Source: MGBC131033 sp910585655 (GTDB lineage: Bacteria > Bacillota > Clostridia > Lachnospirales > Lachnospiraceae). Taken from it: a stretch of DNA of 64,000 nt. Position numbers and translations under genes: made by a program. The notes beneath the pieces are model-generated. The model was not told where the DNA came from. It made no database searches and saw only the letters and a list, made by a program, of their open reading frames with translations. The stretch covers positions 8,152-72,151 of the forward strand of contig CATBCG010000024.1 in the NCBI GenBank assembly GCA_949502025.1. Direction: 5' to 3'. This document shows positions 60,749 to 64,000 of this stretch, in pieces. Positions within the stretch are counted from its first letter, which is position 1; every line of letters begins with the position of its first letter.

Positions 60749-63586
60749 ATGCCTTCACCAGAACCAATGTTTGCCTCCGCAGATGATATGCCTGTCACCA
60801 TTCAGGACGTTATCGCAGAATACAAGCTGGATTTTCCTCACAGAGACGCCGAGGAACGATACAAATGGGAGGCAGTATTTCACTATCAGGCAAAATGGAA
60901 CCTTGACGCCCCGGATTTTGCAGAAATGATAGCGGATGCGTTTCATGAAACCTGCAACCTTTTAACCTCTTATATGTACTATCCATACCAGGCACTGTGC
61001 GAGCTTGCAAAAGCAAAACCGGAGCTTGCCCGAAGCCTGTTTCGACAGCTTTATGACGAGAGTCGTCCTTTTGGCGAACGCTATCAAAACTTCCGCACTA
61101 CCTTTGCCAAAGAGTACCAGACGCTTCCGCAGACAAACGATCCGGGACGTACCAAGCCCCTCAATCATTACCAGGATTTACATGCCGTTTCTATTTACTT
61201 ATTTTTTCAATATCCAGAAAAATATTATATGTACAAATATAACATGTACCAGCACTTTCAAAACCTGATTGGTTTTACTGCAAAGAAGCCGAAGCACTCC
61301 CCGGAATCTCCAAAAAGCCACGACAGCAATGCCGAAGCCTGGAAAATGGAACAATACAGGCTGCTTTGCGAACAGGTTTTAGAGGAAATAGAGAAGGATG
61401 AGGAACTGCTTTCTATGAGCGCGGCACGCCTCCCACAGGAAAACTGCTATCAGGATACTACGCATCATTTGTTAGTCGTTGACCTTATCTACTTTGGAAG
61501 CAAGCTGGCTGAAGACAGTAAGGATTTGATCGGCACACCTTCTGTCTACTGGCCTGGCCCGGAAGAATACCAATCGGGTCTTTCCAAGGAAAGCTGGAAA
61601 AGCATTCTGCAAAATGAATCCCTTACCTCTGCCGAACATCTCGCCCTGTTTAAAATGCTCTTCAAGCTGGGCGGGGAAAGCACCTGCGCTCATTTAGCAG
61701 AAATTTATGGAAAAGATCCCAACTACTATAACCGCCTTAGCAGCAGTTACGCAGAAAAGATCAAAAAAGAAATGTCCTGCCCTGATATCTTCCAGGATGG
61801 CGTTCTCCGCTACTTTCCGGTTTTGTTCGTAGGTCGATATGTCATTGAAAAAGGCAAACGACGTTATTCCTGGAAGCTGCGCGAGGAATTACGGCAGGCA
61901 TTAGAAGAACTGGATTTGTCCCAAATCATCATAAATAACGAAACCATACAAAAAGGAAGTCCTATTATGAACCCAACCTCCATTTCTCCTGTCTATCCTG
62001 CTTCCGACAGAGGCGCCAAAACAGATGTCCCAAAAAACCTGATTTTATATGGCCCTCCCGGTACAGGAAAAACCTACAGCACCGTATTATACGCAGTCGC
62101 CGCTATCGAAAACCGTACTTTAGAAAGCGTAAAAAAAGAAGCATATACTGCTGTTCTGGCACGTTTTCAAGTTTATAAAGCCAATAACCTTATTGAACTT
62201 ACTACCTTTCACCAATCCTACGGCTACGAGGAATTTATCGAAGGCATCCGCCCGGTGATGGAGGATGGAAGGGAGGAAGATGGAAACAGTTCCGATACGG
62301 ATATTCAGTATGAAATCACCTCCGGGCTCTTCCAAAGCTTTTGCGAACGCGCCGCTCTTCCAGACCAGAAAGAGGATACCCGTTTCGCCTTAAACCACGA
62401 TCCGGTGATCTGGAAAGTCTCTTTAGAGGGAACCGGAAACAATCCGACCAGAGAAGAATGTATGAGAGAAGGTCATATCCGAATCGGATGGGATGGCTAT
62501 GGAGAGCATATCAGCTCAGCCACCAAATTTATCGACGGGGGTAAAAAGGTTTTAAATGCCTTTATTTCCCGGATGAAACAGGGCGACCTCGTGCTTTCCT
62601 GTTATAGCAACACAACCATCGACGCGATCGGCGTCATCACCGGAGATGTAGAGTGGCATAAAGAATACAGCAGTTACAGACGGCTCCGGAAAGTCAACTG
62701 GCTGGTGAAAAATATCCGGGAAGACATTACAGAACTTAATGGCGGCAGAACGATGACGCTTTCTACGGTCTATAAATTGTCCGTTTCTCTTTCTGATGTC
62801 ATGGATATCATAAAAAAATATCAGACTCCTTCCCAAAATATTTCCGGCTCTCCTCTGAAACGGAACCATGTCTTCATCATTGACGAAATTAACCGCGGCA
62901 ACATCTCGAAAATTTTCGGGGAACTGATTACCTTAATCGAACCATCCAAACGAGTAGGACAGCCAGAGGAAATGAAAATCCGCCTGCCCTATTCCAAAAA
63001 ATGGTTCGGCGTACCAGACAATATCTTTCTGATCGGTACTATGAATACGGCAGACCGTTCTATCACCACGTTGGACACTGCCCTCCGCAGGCGCTTCCAA
63101 TTTCAGGAAATGCAGCCAGACGCCAGCGTCCTTGCCGGTATTAACGTCGAGGGAATTTCCATTTCGGATATGCTCATTCGGATGAACAAACGAATCTGTA
63201 TTTTGTATGATCGGGAACATACCATTGGTCATTCCTATTTTATGCCGTTAAAAGAAGCCTGCAGGCAGACGACAAACTCCCCAGACCCTGATCCTATTGC
63301 CGCCGTTTCCTCTGCCAAACCAAAAACACCTTTTGAGCTTTTAGGAGAAATTTTTGCCAACAACATTCTTCCGCTATTACAAGAATATTTTTACGAAGAT
63401 TACGAAAAAATCCGCCTGGTGCTGGGCGATAATCAAAAGGAAAACCGCACGGATCAATTTATCGTAGAAGTCAGAGAGGATTCGGGGGCTTTGTTCGGAA
63501 CTACCGCCTACGACTTTGACGAAACAAATCTCTACGAAATCAATCCGGAAGCATTTGGTCGGATAGACGCTTATCGCTATATTTAG
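60749..63586 (+). CDS. McrB-type AAA+ GTPase with long N-terminal and EVE-like inserted domains
   Basis: 945 aa. Residues 1-405 are an unrecognised helical region, presumably for DNA or partner recognition. The AAA+ core has Walker A LYGPPGTGKTYS at about 434-445, Walker B HVFIIDEINRGNISK near 710, and the McrB signature GTMNTADRSITTLD near 765, then LRRRFQF. Between them lies an insertion (about 545-690) with WKVSLEGTGNN, GHIRIGWDGYGEH and GDLVLSCYSNTTIDAIGV, similar to EVE/PUA-like modified-base readers. An internal ATG at 61967 with AAAAGGAAG may give a short form starting just before the GTPase. Partner McrC is only a stub. Confidence 0.85.
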   Translation: MPSPEPMFASADDMPVTIQDVIAEYKLDFPHRDAEERYKWEAVFHYQAKWNLDAPDFAEMIADAFHETCNLLTSYMYYPYQALCELAKAKPELARSLFRQLYDESRPFGERYQNFRTTFAKEYQTLPQTNDPGRTKPLNHYQDLHAVSIYLFFQYPEKYYMYKYNMYQHFQNLIGFTAKKPKHSPESPKSHDSNAEAWKMEQYRLLCEQVLEEIEKDEELLSMSAARLPQENCYQDTTHHLLVVDLIYFGSKLAEDSKDLIGTPSVYWPGPEEYQSGLSKESWKSILQNESLTSAEHLALFKMLFKLGGESTCAHLAEIYGKDPNYYNRLSSSYAEKIKKEMSCPDIFQDGVLRYFPVLFVGRYVIEKGKRRYSWKLREELRQALEELDLSQIIINNETIQKGSPIMNPTSISPVYPASDRGAKTDVPKNLILYGPPGTGKTYSTVLYAVAAIENRTLESVKKEAYTAVLARFQVYKANNLIELTTFHQSYGYEEFIEGIRPVMEDGREEDGNSSDTDIQYEITSGLFQSFCERAALPDQKEDTRFALNHDPVIWKVSLEGTGNNPTREECMREGHIRIGWDGYGEHISSATKFIDGGKKVLNAFISRMKQGDLVLSCYSNTTIDAIGVITGDVEWHKEYSSYRRLRKVNWLVKNIREDITELNGGRTMTLSTVYKLSVSLSDVMDIIKKYQTPSQNISGSPLKRNHVFIIDEINRGNISKIFGELITLIEPSKRVGQPEEMKIRLPYSKKWFGVPDNIFLIGTMNTADRSITTLDTALRRRFQFQEMQPDASVLAGINVEGISISDMLIRMNKRICILYDREHTIGHSYFMPLKEACRQTTNSPDPDPIAAVSSAKPKTPFELLGEIFANNILPLLQEYFYEDYEKIRLVLGDNQKENRTDQFIVEVREDSGALFGTTAYDFDETNLYEINPEAFGRIDAYRYI

Positions 63587-63642
63587 CCCCAGGCAAGCGT
63601 AACAAAGACAAAAGAAACCAAAACAGGAGTACATGATAACAA

Positions 63643-63870
63643 ATGAAAATCACCAAAGCACTTTACACCATAACCGAATATGATTCTTTTGTATCAGAAC
63701 TTTTTCTTCCAGGCTGTACTACACTGCCAAAGGCAACCTTTGATCAGCTAGAGGATTTTATTCTTTCCAGTCAAACCACCGGACACGGTTCCGATTCCCC
63801 TGCTCCGATGGAGCTTCGCATAAAACGAGGAATCGGAAAAATCATTACTGCCAAACATTATGATAATTAG
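63643..63870 (+). pseudogene. McrC-like N-terminal stub
   Basis: A 75-codon frame, 56 bp after the McrB gene. The sequence (ITEYDSFVSELFLPG, QLEDFILSSQ, MELRIKRGIGKIITAKHY) resembles the first 80 residues of McrC proteins, which normally run to about 400 aa with a C-terminal PD-(D/E)XK nuclease. It stops right after the ITAKxY element, and a terminator follows 22 bp later. The rest of McrC is absent, so this is most likely a deletion remnant; a genuinely small accessory protein is the alternative. Confidence 0.55.
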
Positions 63871-63890
63871 CTGAATTTGCCTATACAGAA

Positions 63891-63917
63891 AAGTCCGCAG
63901 AAATGCGGGCTTTTTTA
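63891..63917 (+). terminator. Terminator of the McrB operon
   Basis: AGTCCGCA (63892-63899) pairs with TGCGGGCT (63904-63911), followed by six Ts. Confidence 0.75.
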
Positions 63918-63939
63918 ATTGCACAGAAAGGAGGCGCAT

Positions 63940-64000
63940 ATGGCTGAGGATGTTGGGATTTGTGAGATAAACTCTGACGGAGAAATCATTCGTCTGGAAA
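63940..64000 (+). CDS. Start of an unidentified gene, cut by the window edge
   Basis: An ATG at 63940 with AAAGGAGG 5 nt upstream opens a frame (MAEDVGICEINSDGEIIRLE) that remains open to the end of the window. Twenty codons are too few to assign a family. It lies after the terminator of the McrB operon. Confidence 0.5.
   Translation, partial: MAEDVGICEINSDGEIIRLE

Noticed and set aside
1..64000. tRNA genes, prophage, insertion sequence transposases and CRISPR-Cas.
   Set aside because: None was recognised on either strand; the only transposase-like gene is the truncated Rpn remnant at 37351-38049.

Overview
The window looks like a chromosomal segment of an anaerobic, gut-type Clostridia, most probably a motile Lachnospiraceae member. 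The evidence is the large Bacillus/Clostridia-type SRP RNA, a T-box leader before metG, strong AGGAGG ribosome binding sites, flagellin with FliS, YesM/YesN-type sensors beside solute-binding lipoproteins, and a fucose/rhamnose-type bacterial microcompartment (BMC) locus. The family assignment is inferred from gene content; no 16S rRNA or tRNA gene was seen.

Layout. 1-2.4 kb: the start of an ABC ATPase behind a large cyclic-nucleotide-binding-domain protein. 2.6-2.96 kb: SRP RNA with its own promoter and terminator. 3.0-9.3 kb: two active-looking esterases, an AraC regulator, a third esterase-like protein that has lost its catalytic serine, a MATE exporter and a P-loop protein. 9.3-16.4 kb: housekeeping genes tadA, a GNAT, an unrecognised protein, rsmA/ksgA, tatD and metG. 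The metG leader is a methionine T-box followed by two tandem 137-bp palindromic repeats. 16.3-19.4 kb: a second MATE exporter behind a leader with an intrinsic terminator, and a tandem-domain polyphosphate:AMP phosphotransferase. 19.4-29.7 kb: a histidine kinase, solute-binding lipoprotein and AraC-type response regulator operon, a second lipoprotein, and a divergent Gfo/Idh, VOC and GH1 beta-glucosidase operon sharing a candidate operator octamer. 30-37.2 kb: a DUF885 lipoprotein, then fliS, flagellin and a 1066-aa flagella-associated protein. 37.3-41.1 kb: a broken Rpn-type nuclease gene, ptsI, fruK and an unassigned small RNA. 41.1-47.8 kb: creatininase-like protein, AraC regulator with a GH39-like tail, a third solute-binding lipoprotein and a type-B carboxylesterase. 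47.9-49.8 kb: a NimA-like flavoprotein, a DeoR regulator and a toxin-antitoxin pair whose toxin carries an internal deletion. 49.9-58.9 kb: a twelve-gene BMC operon. 59.1-64 kb: a McrB-type defence operon with only a stub of McrC.

The BMC operon is visible from promoter to terminator. It encodes a class II aldolase, a GlcG/PduO-C-like protein, CoA-acylating aldehyde dehydrogenase, alcohol dehydrogenase, four hexameric-type shell proteins, PduL, a vertex protein, PduS and PduT. Five cargo proteins carry similar amphipathic terminal helices. No diol dehydratase (glycyl radical or B12-dependent) is present in the operon. It could therefore work directly on lactaldehyde released by the aldolase, or depend on a dehydratase encoded elsewhere.

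The least explained items are the pseudo-esterase, the small RNA near 41 kb, the MATE leader, the double-start shell protein and double-start McrB, and the solute-binding lipoproteins without permeases. All family calls come from reading the sequence and recalled family knowledge; no search was run.
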